In this document: one piece after another, positions 18,990 to 29,845 of the stretch
Position numbering within the stretch: the stretch's first letter is position 1
How the letters are laid out: each line of letters begins with the position of its first letter
Assembly: GCA_964275585.1 (NCBI GenBank)
Contig: CAXYCJ010000015.1
Coordinates: 186,001-250,000, forward strand
From: D2472 sp964275585
GTDB taxonomy: Bacteria > Pseudomonadota > Gammaproteobacteria > Magnimaribacterales > D2472
Direction: 5' to 3'
DNA: 64,000 nt
Made by a program: the position numbers and the translations under genes
Notes under the pieces: model-generated
The model's input: the letters and a program-made list of their open reading frames with translations, nothing else
The model's database searches: none
Told to the model about the DNA's origin: nothing

Positions 18990-19254
18990 ACGATAACTTT
19001 TCGTATTAGAACGACCCACACGAGTAATCAAATATATTAAAAGAAGTTCTTTATAAGTTTTGGTATGTAATTTTCTAGTGTTTATATCTTTTAGATATAT
19101 ACACCAGTGTCATATCTTTCTTTAGATATGTACACGTAGATCACTGCATTTAATAGAAGAAAATTTTATTAAGTTATTCTCAAACAATAACGAAAAAAAC
19201 TTAGTCTGCAATAAAAAGGTCGACTAAGTATATAACCCTTTTTTAGGGTTATAT
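18990..19254 (+). other. 16S-23S spacer without tRNA genes
   Basis: About 265 nt. I read both strands and found no tRNA, although most gammaproteobacterial spacers carry tRNA-Ile/Ala or tRNA-Glu. It holds the 3' arm of the 16S stalk (19001-19026), a boxA-like site (19046-19056), two tandem look-alike hairpins (19078-19104 and 19107-19135), a perfect 8-bp hairpin ACTTAGTC / GACTAAGT (19199-19206 with 19222-19229), and the 5' arm of the 23S stalk (from 19234). Confidence 0.85.
19078..19135 (+). repeat. Two tandem similar hairpins in the rRNA spacer
   Basis: Unit 1 (19078-19104) pairs GTGTTTATATCT with AGATATATACAC. Unit 2 (19107-19135) pairs GTGTCATATCT with AGATATGTACAC. The arms share GTGT, ATATCT, AGATAT and TACAC, so one looks like a diverged copy of the other. 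They occupy part of the space where tRNA genes usually lie. Confidence 0.65.

Positions 19255-19261
<7 letters not shown>
19234..19261 (+). other. 5' arm of the 23S rRNA processing stalk
   Basis: Positions 19234-19261 are complementary to 22136-22163 on the far side of 23S, with about 25 pairs including two G-U pairs. The inner GATCAAG (19255-19261) is the start of 23S and pairs with CTTGATC at its end. The upstream arm can also fold on itself (TATAACCCT-TTTTT-AGGGTTATA), so two structures compete. Confidence 0.75.
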
Positions 19262-22143
<2,882 letters not shown>

Positions 22144-22212
22144 TGTAACCTTAAAAAAGGTTCCATTGTTCAGGAATAACAAAATTGTAGTGAAAAGAAT
22201 TACATACCAGTT

Positions 22213-22332
22213 TGCCTGATGACAATAGCAGTTTGGTACCACCTGATCCCATCTCGAACTCAGAAGTGAAACGAACTTACGCCAATGGTAGTGCAAGGTC
22301 TCCTTGTGTGAGAGTAGGAAATCGTCAGGCTT
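22213..22332 (+). rRNA. rrf: 5S ribosomal RNA
   Basis: About 120 nt. It begins TGCCTGATGAC, whose first bases pair with the terminal GTCAGGC. Conserved loops are visible: CCCATCTCGAACTCAGAAGTGAAAC, then GCCAATGGTAGTG and GAGAGTAGG. It lies 69 nt after 23S in the same transcript. No tRNA follows it. Confidence 0.96.
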
Positions 22333-22342
22333 TTTTCTTTAA

Positions 22343-22376
22343 AAGGCTCTTAGATTCTTCTGAGGGCCTTTTTTTT
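22343..22376 (+). terminator. Rho-independent terminator of the rRNA operon
   Basis: A 12-bp stem, AAGGCTCTTAGA (22343-22354) with TCTGAGGGCCTT (22359-22370), two pairs being G-U, closed by a 4-nt TTCT loop and followed by an uninterrupted T tract to 22376. It is the strongest terminator in the window. Confidence 0.9.
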
Positions 22377-22392
22377 GTACTAAAATAAGTCT

Positions 22393-22833
22393 ATGGATAT
22401 TAAAGAAATTTCTGATCGTCTTGAAATTGAAAAATTAGTTACTGATTATGCAACAGCTGTTGATGGTAGAAATTTTCATGAGTTTAATAATTTATTTACT
22501 CAGGATGCGTATATTGATTACACAGCAGTTGGTGGTATTTCAGGTAACCCCCAAGAGATTATTGCCTATTTAGAAGATGCGTTAGAATTTTTTCCTAATT
22601 ACCAACATTTCATTTCTAATATTTCATTAACCATTAAAAATAATAATGCCTCAGGAAGAGTGATGTGTTTTAACCCAATGCAAACCAAGGATAAGAATGT
22701 TTTCTTTCTAGGCCTTTGGTATCAAGACATATATAAAAAAATTAATGATCAATGGTTCATTACATCAAGAGTTGAAGAGAGCTCTTGGTCTCATAATGTG
22801 CCTCAATCAGTCAACACCGAGCCAACAGGATGA
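22393..22833 (+). CDS. SnoaL-like / NTF2-fold protein
   Basis: A 146-residue protein of the SnoaL-like polyketide-cyclase/dehydratase superfamily (NTF2-like cone fold). Typical features are the N-terminal helix EISDRLEIEKLVTDYATAVD, the GRNFHEFNNLFTQDAYIDYT segment with the conserved F-T/A-x-D-A turn, and the later HFISNISLTI and WFITSRVEESSW strands, including a conserved His. Such proteins are small-molecule binding or dehydratase-like enzymes of varied role. It starts 16 bp after the rrn terminator and overlaps coaE by four bases (ATGA), so it is first in a coaE-yacG unit. The specific function is unknown. Confidence 0.8.
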   Translation: MDIKEISDRLEIEKLVTDYATAVDGRNFHEFNNLFTQDAYIDYTAVGGISGNPQEIIAYLEDALEFFPNYQHFISNISLTIKNNNASGRVMCFNPMQTKDKNVFFLGLWYQDIYKKINDQWFITSRVEESSWSHNVPQSVNTEPTG

Positions 22834-23426
22834 TTGTTGGCTTAACAGGTGGAATAGGCTCTGGAAAATCTGCTGCTGGAACTTTTTTTGAATTACTAGG
22901 AATTACAACGATTGATGCAGATCAACTTGCCAAAGATGTTATTGCAAAAGATTCTCCTGGTTATCATTGTGTTATTGACTCATTCGGCCAATCAATTTTA
23001 GACTCAAGTGGTTCAATTGATCGAGTAAGTTTAAGAGTTAAAATATTTGATAACCCAGAGAAAAAAAAATTACTTGAATCAATAATTCATCCTTTGGTTA
23101 AAAATGCTATGTTCGAAAAGATTGCAGCATCTAAATCTATGTATTCTATTGTTATGGTCCCGCTAATCTTTGAATCCAATAGCATGACTTCTTATGACAG
23201 AATCTTAGTTATTGACTGCAAAGAAAATCTTCAGCTTTCCAGGGCTGCCGATAGAGATCAAAATTCTTCTGAGTTAATTCAAAAAATTATTGACTCTCAG
23301 TGCTCAAGAGAGGAAAGGTTAAGCATTGCTAATGATATTATTCCCAATAATGACTCGTTGGACGATTTAAAATTGAAGGTTGCCGAAATACATAATTTTT
23401 ATTTAGAGCTTAGTAAAAATGACTAA
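22830..23426 (+). CDS. coaE: Dephospho-CoA kinase
   Basis: Last step of coenzyme A biosynthesis: ATP-dependent phosphorylation of the 3'-hydroxyl of dephospho-CoA. It has 198 residues, as expected. The P-loop LTGGIGSGKS is at residues 5-14, followed by the family DAD motif (TTIDADQLAKDVI) and the IHPLVK segment. The C-terminal lid region is R-A-A-D-R-D-Q. It overlaps yacG by 8 bp. In many gammaproteobacteria coaE-yacG lies near lpxC-secA, and here secA and lpxC follow on the opposite strand. Confidence 0.95.
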   Translation: MIVGLTGGIGSGKSAAGTFFELLGITTIDADQLAKDVIAKDSPGYHCVIDSFGQSILDSSGSIDRVSLRVKIFDNPEKKKLLESIIHPLVKNAMFEKIAASKSMYSIVMVPLIFESNSMTSYDRILVIDCKENLQLSRAADRDQNSSELIQKIIDSQCSREERLSIANDIIPNNDSLDDLKLKVAEIHNFYLELSKND

Positions 23427-23586
23427 GGAATGTCCTCGCTGTAAAAAGACAGTAGATCTAAGTCGAGCAAATACAAGCAGACCCTTTTGCTCAAAAAAGT
23501 GCAAATTAATTGATTTGGGTACTTGGGTCAATGAAGAAAAGGTAATTAGTCGCCCAATAGAATCAGAGGATTTTTATCCAGACTAA
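23419..23586 (+). CDS. yacG: DNA gyrase inhibitor YacG (small zinc-binding protein)
   Basis: A 55-residue protein. The zinc-binding cysteines are Cys5, Cys8, Cys24 and Cys28 (C-P-R-C and C-S-K-K-C), the four-Cys pattern of YacG, and the R-P-F-C-S-x-(K/R)-C and I-D-L-G-x-W phrases are diagnostic. In E. coli YacG binds GyrB and inhibits gyrase. The gene begins inside the last codons of coaE in another frame, so translation is likely coupled. It converges on secA with a 22-bp gap. Confidence 0.93.
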   Translation: MTKECPRCKKTVDLSRANTSRPFCSKKCKLIDLGTWVNEEKVISRPIESEDFYPD

Positions 23587-23608
23587 TTCCCTGTCTTAGT
23601 AAGTCTTA

Positions 23609-26290
23609 TTATTGAGCTTTGCCGTGGCACTGCTTAAATTTTTTGCCAGAACCACAAGGACAAGGATCATTTCTGCCTAACTTAGGTTCAGTTCTTTTGA
23701 TTTGGCTTAAGGGAGTTTGGTTTTGCTCTCCTGGGGTATTATTACTACCAATGATTGATTCAGGCTGATCTTTTTGGAGCTGTAAATTTTTATTTTTCTG
23801 AGCCTCAATAGACCTCTCTTCAAGCTCTTGAATCTCTTCTTCACTTGCAAGCTCTAGTCTAAACAGAATTCTAATAACTTCTGTATTTATATCTCCTAAC
23901 ATCGTTTCAAAAGTTTCAAAAGCTTCACGCTTGTACTCATTTTTAGGATTCTTTTGGGCATACGCTCTCAGGCCAACACTTTGTCTGAGATGATCCATTT
24001 CTGCTAAGTGATTTTTCCAGTGAACATCTAAAAGTTGCAACATTACTTGTTTTTCTAATTGCGCAACATTCTCTTGTATTTGCATGTATTTAGCCTTGTA
24101 TCTTTCAATTGCACTGTTTGAAATGATTTCAGCAATCTTAGAAGGAGTTAGTTTTTTATCGTAGGCTACCTTTTCTTTAATGTTCTCTTCAATTAAATAG
24201 TTGTCGTAAAGATGTTTCTCTAATTCCAGTAATCTCCATTGGCTCTCTACAGATTCCAGCGGTATAAAATCATTGGCAATTGATAACATTTCTTCATTAA
24301 TTAAATCTTTTATAGCGTCAGAGATATTATCTTCTTCCAATAATTGATTTCTTAATGAATAGATAGCCTGTCTTTGATCATTGGCCACATCGTCGTATTC
24401 AAGAAGATTCTTTCTTATATCAAAATTTCTATTTTCAATTCTTTTTTGAGCATTTTCAATACCACGAGAAAGCATCTTATGTTCGATATGATCATCACCC
24501 ATGCCAATTTTTTCAAATAATGATCTTCTGCTATCTGTTATAAATAATCTTAATAGGTCATCTTCCAATGAGAGAAAAAACTTAGAGTAACCAGGATCAC
24601 CTTGTCGCCCAGAGCGTCCCCTTAGCTGGTTATCAATCCTTCGAGATTCATGCCTTTCAGTGCCAAGTATGTGAAGGCCCCCAGCATTTACAACCACTGC
24701 ATGCCGTTTTTCCCATTCTCCATCACCAATATTTTCTTTCCCCCCAAGAACTATATCTGTTCCTCGCCCAGCCATATTTGTAGCAATAGTAACTACCCCT
24801 GGTCTCCCTGCATTGGCAATCACGTCGGCCTCCCTTTCATGCTGTTTGGCATTAAGGACTTGATGCGATATTTTTTTCTTCTCTAAAAGTGCTGATACGA
24901 TTTCTGAAGATTCAACTGAGGCAGTTCCCACAAGAATGGGGGCATCTTTTTTTCTTAGAACCTCTATCTCCTCTATCAAAGCTTTAAATTTTGCCTCTTT
25001 GGTAAGAAAGACAAGATCTTCATTATCATCTCTTGCCATGGGTTTATTTGTCGGAATTATTGAAACATGTAAGCCGTATATTTCTGCAAACTCAGCAGCC
25101 TCAGTATCCGCAGTCCCAGTCATACCAGAGAGCTGATTAAATAATCTAAAAAAGTTTTGATACGTTGTGGATGCAAGAGTTTGTGATTCACGTTGAATAA
25201 CAACATTTTCTTTACATTCTAGAGCTTGATGAATCCCTTCGCTCATTCTTCTCCCTGACATAGTCCTGCCAGTATGCTCATCAATTAATAGAACCTCTTG
25301 ATCTCTTACTAAATAATGCACATTTTTCTTAAAGAGATATGCAGCCTTGAGAGTTGCGTTAACATACCTCATCATTTTAATGTTGCTAACGGAGTACAGG
25401 CTGTCTTCTGATTGCAATAGCCCGAGCCCTTCTAGATAGTTCTCAACTTCAATATATCCACTATCTGTTAATTCCACTGATCGAGTTTTTTCATCAATCA
25501 TGTAATGCCCTATTTCATCACCTGTTAAGGGCTCTTCTTCGGTCCCTTCTCTAAACTGTTGTTGTAGTTTTGGGATTATCTTCTTAATTTGGACATAGTA
25601 GTCTGCACTCTCATTGGAAGGCCCAGAGATAATCAAAGGTGTTCTTGCTTCGTCTATTAGGATTGAATCTACCTCATCTATAATTGCAAAATCTAAGGCA
25701 CATTGGACTCTATCTTCCGCTCTAAGAGCCATGTTATCTCTGAGATAATCGAAACCAAGCTCACCATTTGTTGCATAAATAATATCGGATTGATAAGCAG
25801 CTTTTTTCTCTTCGATAGACTGATTTGAATAAATGACACCAACTGTTAATCCAAGAAATTCATAAATAGGACGCATCCATTCAGCATCTCTCTGGGCTAG
25901 GTAATCATTGACGGTAACTAAGATAACTTTATTGCCCTGGACAGCATTAAGGAAGGCTGGAAGGGTTGCAACCAAGGTTTTTCCTTCCCCAGTTTTCATT
26001 TCAGCAATATTTCCTTCTGAGAGAGCAATCCCCCCAAGCATCTGAGAATCAAAATGTCTTAATAGAGTTGTTCTAATACTTGCTTCGCGGGTGGCAGCAA
26101 ATGCATGAGAGAGGAGGGCTTCTGGATCTTCTTTGTGAGAAGTGCTTAAATTACTTTTCAGCGCAGAAAAGGCTTCATCACTTAATTTTTGATATTCTGG
26201 CTCCAAACTATTAATTTGATCTACATAGACCTGCATCCTTTTTAAAGAACGCTGGTTACTACTCCCAAATATTTTGGTTAAGAATGACAT
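23609..26290 (-). CDS. secA: Preprotein translocase ATPase SecA
   Basis: Motor ATPase that pushes unfolded secretory proteins through SecYEG. It has 893 residues, close to E. coli SecA (901). The Walker A motif MKTGEGKT is near residues 98-105, and the helicase-like DEVD box follows (IIDEVDSILIDEARTPLIISG). The HWKNHLAEMDHLRQ region of the helical scaffold and the second nucleotide-binding domain (TNMAGRGTDI) are intact. The C-terminus has a complete SEC-C zinc motif (DPCPCGSGKKFKQCHG), which in E. coli binds SecB. It lies 24 bp downstream of lpxC. The usual secM arrest-peptide gene between lpxC and secA is absent. Confidence 0.97.
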   Translation of the reverse strand: MSFLTKIFGSSNQRSLKRMQVYVDQINSLEPEYQKLSDEAFSALKSNLSTSHKEDPEALLSHAFAATREASIRTTLLRHFDSQMLGGIALSEGNIAEMKTGEGKTLVATLPAFLNAVQGNKVILVTVNDYLAQRDAEWMRPIYEFLGLTVGVIYSNQSIEEKKAAYQSDIIYATNGELGFDYLRDNMALRAEDRVQCALDFAIIDEVDSILIDEARTPLIISGPSNESADYYVQIKKIIPKLQQQFREGTEEEPLTGDEIGHYMIDEKTRSVELTDSGYIEVENYLEGLGLLQSEDSLYSVSNIKMMRYVNATLKAAYLFKKNVHYLVRDQEVLLIDEHTGRTMSGRRMSEGIHQALECKENVVIQRESQTLASTTYQNFFRLFNQLSGMTGTADTEAAEFAEIYGLHVSIIPTNKPMARDDNEDLVFLTKEAKFKALIEEIEVLRKKDAPILVGTASVESSEIVSALLEKKKISHQVLNAKQHEREADVIANAGRPGVVTIATNMAGRGTDIVLGGKENIGDGEWEKRHAVVVNAGGLHILGTERHESRRIDNQLRGRSGRQGDPGYSKFFLSLEDDLLRLFITDSRRSLFEKIGMGDDHIEHKMLSRGIENAQKRIENRNFDIRKNLLEYDDVANDQRQAIYSLRNQLLEEDNISDAIKDLINEEMLSIANDFIPLESVESQWRLLELEKHLYDNYLIEENIKEKVAYDKKLTPSKIAEIISNSAIERYKAKYMQIQENVAQLEKQVMLQLLDVHWKNHLAEMDHLRQSVGLRAYAQKNPKNEYKREAFETFETMLGDINTEVIRILFRLELASEEEIQELEERSIEAQKNKNLQLQKDQPESIIGSNNTPGEQNQTPLSQIKRTEPKLGRNDPCPCGSGKKFKQCHGKAQ

Positions 26291-26314
26291 TATTTACTCT
26301 GCAATACTTATGTA

Positions 26315-27244
26315 TTAAATTTCTAGTTGCTCTGCGTCCCCGAAAGGAGCTCTAGCATATGATATGGGGGCAATTGAAGAATCTTCAAATGTAACCACCT
26401 CCCAAGCATCTTCTGAAGCAAGTATTTTTCTAAGCAACTCATTGTTTAAAGAGTGACCTGATTTATAGCCAGAGAATTGGCCAATTAGATTATGTCCAAG
26501 TAAATAAAGATCTCCAATAGCATCTAACATCTTATGTTTTACAAACTCATCATCAAATCTCAAGCCTTCTTCGTTAAGAATGCCTTCTTCTCCAATAGCA
26601 ATAGCATTTGCAACACTAGCTCCGAGAGCCAGTCCTTGTGATTGCAGCAAGTCCATATCTTTCACTGAACCAAAGGTCCTTGCCCTACAAACTTCTTTAA
26701 CAAAAGACGTTGAAGAGAAGTCAATAGAAGATCGTTGAGCATGTTTTTGAATTGTTGGATCATCAAAATTAATTTCAAATGAGACCTTAAACCCATCAAA
26801 AGGTTTTATGGCAGCATAGGTATCACCCCTTTCAACCCTTACTTCTTTTTTAACTTTAATAAATTTTTTTAATTTATTTTGTATCTCAAGACCAGCAGAT
26901 TGGATCAGAAAAACGAATGGGCTGGCACTCCCATCCATTATTGGGATTTCAGGACCATCAACTTTTATTATGCAATTATCAATTCCTAGCCCAGCTATTG
27001 CCGAAAGCAAGTGTTCAATTGTTCCAATTTTATATCCTTCCTTAAAAAGAGATGTTGAAAGGGTGGTATCCCCAACATATTCAAAAATAGCTGGGATTTC
27101 AATCTCTGGATCCAGATCATTTCTGACAAATGTTATGCCTGTATCAATCGGAGCTGGCAAAAGCTCCAATGTCATATCTTTTCCACTGTGGAGCCCAACT
27201 CCTACTGCTTTAATGGGATTTTTGATTGTTCTTTGTTGTAACAT
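26315..27244 (-). CDS. lpxC: UDP-3-O-acyl-N-acetylglucosamine deacetylase
   Basis: Zn2+-dependent committed step of lipid A biosynthesis. It has 309 residues, as in E. coli (305). Zinc and catalytic residues are visible: His78 in the segment GTIEHLLSAI, and the later HKMLDAIGDLYLLG, which supplies the second His and the Asp. The acyl-binding GHNLIGQFSGYKSGHSLNN segment, with the catalytic His, is intact. It precedes secA and follows rlmB by 39 bp. The presence of lpxC confirms a lipopolysaccharide-bearing Gram-negative cell. Confidence 0.97.
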   Translation of the reverse strand: MLQQRTIKNPIKAVGVGLHSGKDMTLELLPAPIDTGITFVRNDLDPEIEIPAIFEYVGDTTLSTSLFKEGYKIGTIEHLLSAIAGLGIDNCIIKVDGPEIPIMDGSASPFVFLIQSAGLEIQNKLKKFIKVKKEVRVERGDTYAAIKPFDGFKVSFEINFDDPTIQKHAQRSSIDFSSTSFVKEVCRARTFGSVKDMDLLQSQGLALGASVANAIAIGEEGILNEEGLRFDDEFVKHKMLDAIGDLYLLGHNLIGQFSGYKSGHSLNNELLRKILASEDAWEVVTFEDSSIAPISYARAPFGDAEQLEI

Positions 27245-27283
27245 TTTTTTTATCTCTGAATGCTCAATAATTATAGAGGAAAT

Positions 27284-28015
27284 TTACTTGAATTTTTGTC
27301 TTACTATCTCAAATAATATAACTCCAGCTGCAACAGATACATTCAAGCTATTCAAAGTTTTATTTTTTGACAATGTGCATACTGTCGAGCACTTCTCTAG
27401 TGTCTTTTCTCTCATTCCTTCCTCTTCTGAGCCAATGATGGCTAATAGGGATTGATTTAAGTCTAGCTCAGTGTGCATTGAATCCGCATGCTCACTTGTA
27501 CCCAGAATTAAATAACCTAATTTTTCAAAATGTTTAATGCAGTTTATTAAGTTTGTGACTATAAATATTTTTATGGCCTCAGTTCCGCCTGCAGAAACCT
27601 GTCTTACTAAAGGCGTTACAGGGGAGCAATGATGTTTATTAATAATTACACCGGCAATATTACTTGCTGCAGCTGATCGAATGCAGGCTCCTAGATTCCT
27701 AGGATCAATTACATTATCAATGACTAAAAATGTAGGATTATCTCTTTGAATTGTTTCTTCATATTTTTTTAAGTCACTTAAATCAAGCACCTCTTCTTTT
27801 TTTAAGGTGGCTTCAGGATATTGATTTAGATTTTTTTTTCTTTCTACTGAAACGGATGCTGCTTCAGCTAATAAAATTAATTTTTGAATTCTTGTGTCGT
27901 TTCTATTTGCTGGAATAAAAATTTGCTTTATATTTTCTGGTGAGCGTTTAAGCAACATCTCAATGGTATGAAATCCCACTCGATGATTTGGTCGAGACTC
28001 ATTTGCCATTTGCAA
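27284..28015 (-). CDS. rlmB: 23S rRNA (guanosine(2251)-2'-O)-methyltransferase
   Basis: SPOUT (TrmH-family) methyltransferase that 2'-O-methylates G2251 in the P loop of 23S rRNA. It has 243 residues. The N-terminal substrate-binding domain begins GFHTIEMLLKRSPENIKQIF. The three SPOUT motifs are NLGACIRSAAASN, IIGSEEEGMRE and SLNVSVAAGVILFE, which form the knotted SAM site. It overlaps the upstream rnr gene by 17 bp; the rnr-rlmB pairing is also found in E. coli and supports the subtype. Confidence 0.92.
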   Translation of the reverse strand: MQMANESRPNHRVGFHTIEMLLKRSPENIKQIFIPANRNDTRIQKLILLAEAASVSVERKKNLNQYPEATLKKEEVLDLSDLKKYEETIQRDNPTFLVIDNVIDPRNLGACIRSAAASNIAGVIINKHHCSPVTPLVRQVSAGGTEAIKIFIVTNLINCIKHFEKLGYLILGTSEHADSMHTELDLNQSLLAIIGSEEEGMREKTLEKCSTVCTLSKNKTLNSLNVSVAAGVILFEIVRQKFK

Positions 28016-29477
28016 TAACCAGGGTAATTTTTCTATCTAAAGGAGAGATAGCAGCAAGCTTAACTTTAATTTTTTGTCCTAACTTATAGCTTTTTCCAGT
28101 TCTTTTGCCTCTAAGAGCATTGGTGCCTTGAATAAGAAAATAGCGATCCCCAGGTAGGTCTGATACATGAAGTAGGCCGGAAATAAAATAAGCTTCTAAA
28201 TTTACAAATAAACCAAAATCAGTAACTCCTGTTACCACTCCATCAACAACAGAGCCAATCTTATTTTTTAAATAAGAGCAGATTAAAACTTGCTCTACTT
28301 GGCGCGAAGCTTTTTCTGCTCTTCGTTCTAGAAGGGATGATTCTTCACACATATCCTGGAGCTGAGATTTATTGAAGGTACTTTTCTTATGGGCCAATGA
28401 CTTATTAATCATCCTATGCGTTAGTAAGTCAGGGTATCTTCGAATGGGAGAGGTGAAATGAGCATATTGCTTTAGCTGCAATCCAAAATGACCAAGGTTA
28501 TCTGTTGAATATTCAGCTCTAGCCAATGTTTGCAGTACTAGAATCTGCCCACTGTCATCTTTTTTTTCAGTGGCTTTTTTTAAGCAGTAATTAATTGTTT
28601 CTAGGGGAGAAGATTTTTTTGCAATCTGAGCAGGGATTTGAAAATATTTTTTTAACACCTCTAGCTTGCTCGGATCTGGGTCCTCATGAATTCTAAAGAC
28701 ACCGAAGTCAAAGCGATCTTGCATAAATTCAGCGGCACATTCGTTGGCCAACAACATAGATTCTTCGACCAACTTATGAGCCCGCATAGGTTTTTTAACT
28801 ATTATTTTTTTTACCACATGGTTAGATGTTAACTCCAAAATAGCTTCCTTAGGATTGATCTCTAGAGCTCGTCTAGATTGCCTAATTTTTAGTCTGGCAG
28901 TCGTTAATTTTTCTAAAACATCGATTGACTCTATGACTTGAGCCCCTTTAAGGCGTTGAGCGTTAGTGATGTGAGCTTCAACCTGCTTATAAGTTAAGCG
29001 AGCTTTTGAATTGATTAATGCGCTGTAAAATTTATATTTTACTCTTTGACCATTTGCATCAAGAGACATCTCGCAAACCATTGCGCATCTATCCTCGTTA
29101 GGTCTCAAGGAGCAGACATCATTAGAGAGTCTTTCGGGCAGCATTGGAACCACAGTTCCAGGGAAGTAAATGGATGTTCCTCTCTTTAGCGCTTCCTTAT
29201 TAAGCTTAGACTCAACTTCTACATAAAAGGAGACATCAGCAATTGCCACATACAAATTAAAGCCATTAGAGTTTTTTTGGCAATAAATCGCATCATCAAA
29301 GTCTTTTGCATCGGCGCCATCAATAGTTGCAAAGGGTAAGCTAGTTAAATCTTTGCGGTACTTAGTTTTTTTAGTTTTGCCGGCTATTAGATCAGCTTCT
29401 TTTAATAATTCCGATGACCACTCGGCAGGCAAATCATGCATGGAAATCGCATCTTGAATAGCTTCTTTATAGATCAT
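27999..29477 (-). CDS. rnr: RNase R/RNase II-family exoribonuclease lacking the N-terminal cold-shock domains
   Basis: Processive 3'-5' exoribonuclease of the RNB family. It has only 492 residues; E. coli RNase R has 813. The catalytic RNB domain begins almost at once, and the four active-site Asp residues are present in TIDGADAKDFDDAIY (Asp53, Asp59, Asp61, Asp62). An S1 RNA-binding domain follows at about 410-490 (GSVVDGVVTGVTDFGLFVNL). The helix-turn-helix and both cold-shock domains that normally precede RNB are missing. An in-frame TAA lies directly upstream of the ATG, and the next upstream gene runs the other way, so no N-terminal part is encoded nearby. The link to rlmB identifies it as the rnr orthologue. 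It is either a naturally short form or an N-terminally lost one with an intact catalytic core. Confidence 0.88.
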   Translation of the reverse strand: MIYKEAIQDAISMHDLPAEWSSELLKEADLIAGKTKKTKYRKDLTSLPFATIDGADAKDFDDAIYCQKNSNGFNLYVAIADVSFYVEVESKLNKEALKRGTSIYFPGTVVPMLPERLSNDVCSLRPNEDRCAMVCEMSLDANGQRVKYKFYSALINSKARLTYKQVEAHITNAQRLKGAQVIESIDVLEKLTTARLKIRQSRRALEINPKEAILELTSNHVVKKIIVKKPMRAHKLVEESMLLANECAAEFMQDRFDFGVFRIHEDPDPSKLEVLKKYFQIPAQIAKKSSPLETINYCLKKATEKKDDSGQILVLQTLARAEYSTDNLGHFGLQLKQYAHFTSPIRRYPDLLTHRMINKSLAHKKSTFNKSQLQDMCEESSLLERRAEKASRQVEQVLICSYLKNKIGSVVDGVVTGVTDFGLFVNLEAYFISGLLHVSDLPGDRYFLIQGTNALRGKRTGKSYKLGQKIKVKLAAISPLDRKITLVIANGK

Positions 29478-29528
29478 TTATTTGATTATAGACTTGAAAT
29501 AATATTTGGAAGGCTATAGTATCGCGAA

Positions 29529-29801
29529 ATGCAGTCGAATAATAAATTAATAGCTTTTATAGGATTATTTTTCCTAGCAAGTATATCACTGCATTCATTT
29601 GCTCACATTGATGACAATCTCATAGAGGCCAAGTCTCTCATAGAGTGTCAATCCTGCCAAAATGAAATTTCACCTGACATTGAAATACTTTCTTTTGTAA
29701 CTCATGCGATTCAAAGAGAGCTAACAAGTTTCGAAATTTCTCAAACTTATTACGCAGAATTTAAAAAACCTTTTAATTCCCAAGCACCTCCAAAAATTTA
29801 A
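29529..29801 (+). CDS. Small secreted protein with a CxxC motif, upstream of the ZnuD-like receptor
   Basis: A 90-residue protein not matched to a family I recognise. Residues 1-25 form a signal peptide (KLIAFIGLFFLASISLHSFA), so it is probably periplasmic. The mature part has a Cys40-x-x-Cys43 pair (ECQSCQ) and His26, a possible metal or redox site. It ends 44 bp before the TonB receptor, and its last four codons form the 5' arm of a hairpin that pairs with the receptor's Shine-Dalgarno. Small periplasmic proteins with Cys/His pairs near metal receptors suggest a metal role, but that is inference. A weak promoter (TTGAAA ... TAGTAT) may precede it. Confidence 0.6.
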   Translation: MQSNNKLIAFIGLFFLASISLHSFAHIDDNLIEAKSLIECQSCQNEISPDIEILSFVTHAIQRELTSFEISQTYYAEFKKPFNSQAPPKI

Positions 29802-29840
29802 ATTTAGTAGTTTTTTTAAATTTTAATTTTTTTAGGAGGT
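29786..29840 (+). promoter_or_regulatory. Hairpin that pairs the Shine-Dalgarno of the TonB receptor with the end of the upstream gene
   Basis: ACCTCC (29786-29791) is perfectly complementary to GGAGGT (29835-29840), which holds the receptor's Shine-Dalgarno. The stem continues with 7 A/T pairs (29792-29798 with 29825-29831) after a 3-nt bulge, then 7 more (29800-29806 with 29817-29823), closing a 10-nt loop. The 5' arm includes the last codons and the stop (29799-29801) of the small gene, so a ribosome terminating there would unfold the stem. This fits translational coupling. Confidence 0.6.
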
Positions 29841-29845
29841 TTTCA

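Noticed and set aside
18990..19254. Search for tRNA-Ile or tRNA-Ala in the spacer
   Set aside because: No cloverleaf, T-loop GTTCGA-type motif or CCA end was found; the palindromes are simple hairpins.
29478..29528. Possible missing N-terminus of RNase R by frameshift
   Set aside because: Only about 50 bp separate it from the divergent gene, and an in-frame TAA is next to the ATG; there is no room for 250 missing codons.
29478..29528. Zur box before the metal receptor unit
   Set aside because: TTGAAATAATATTTGGAA is only a weak imperfect palindrome and does not match the Zur consensus well enough.
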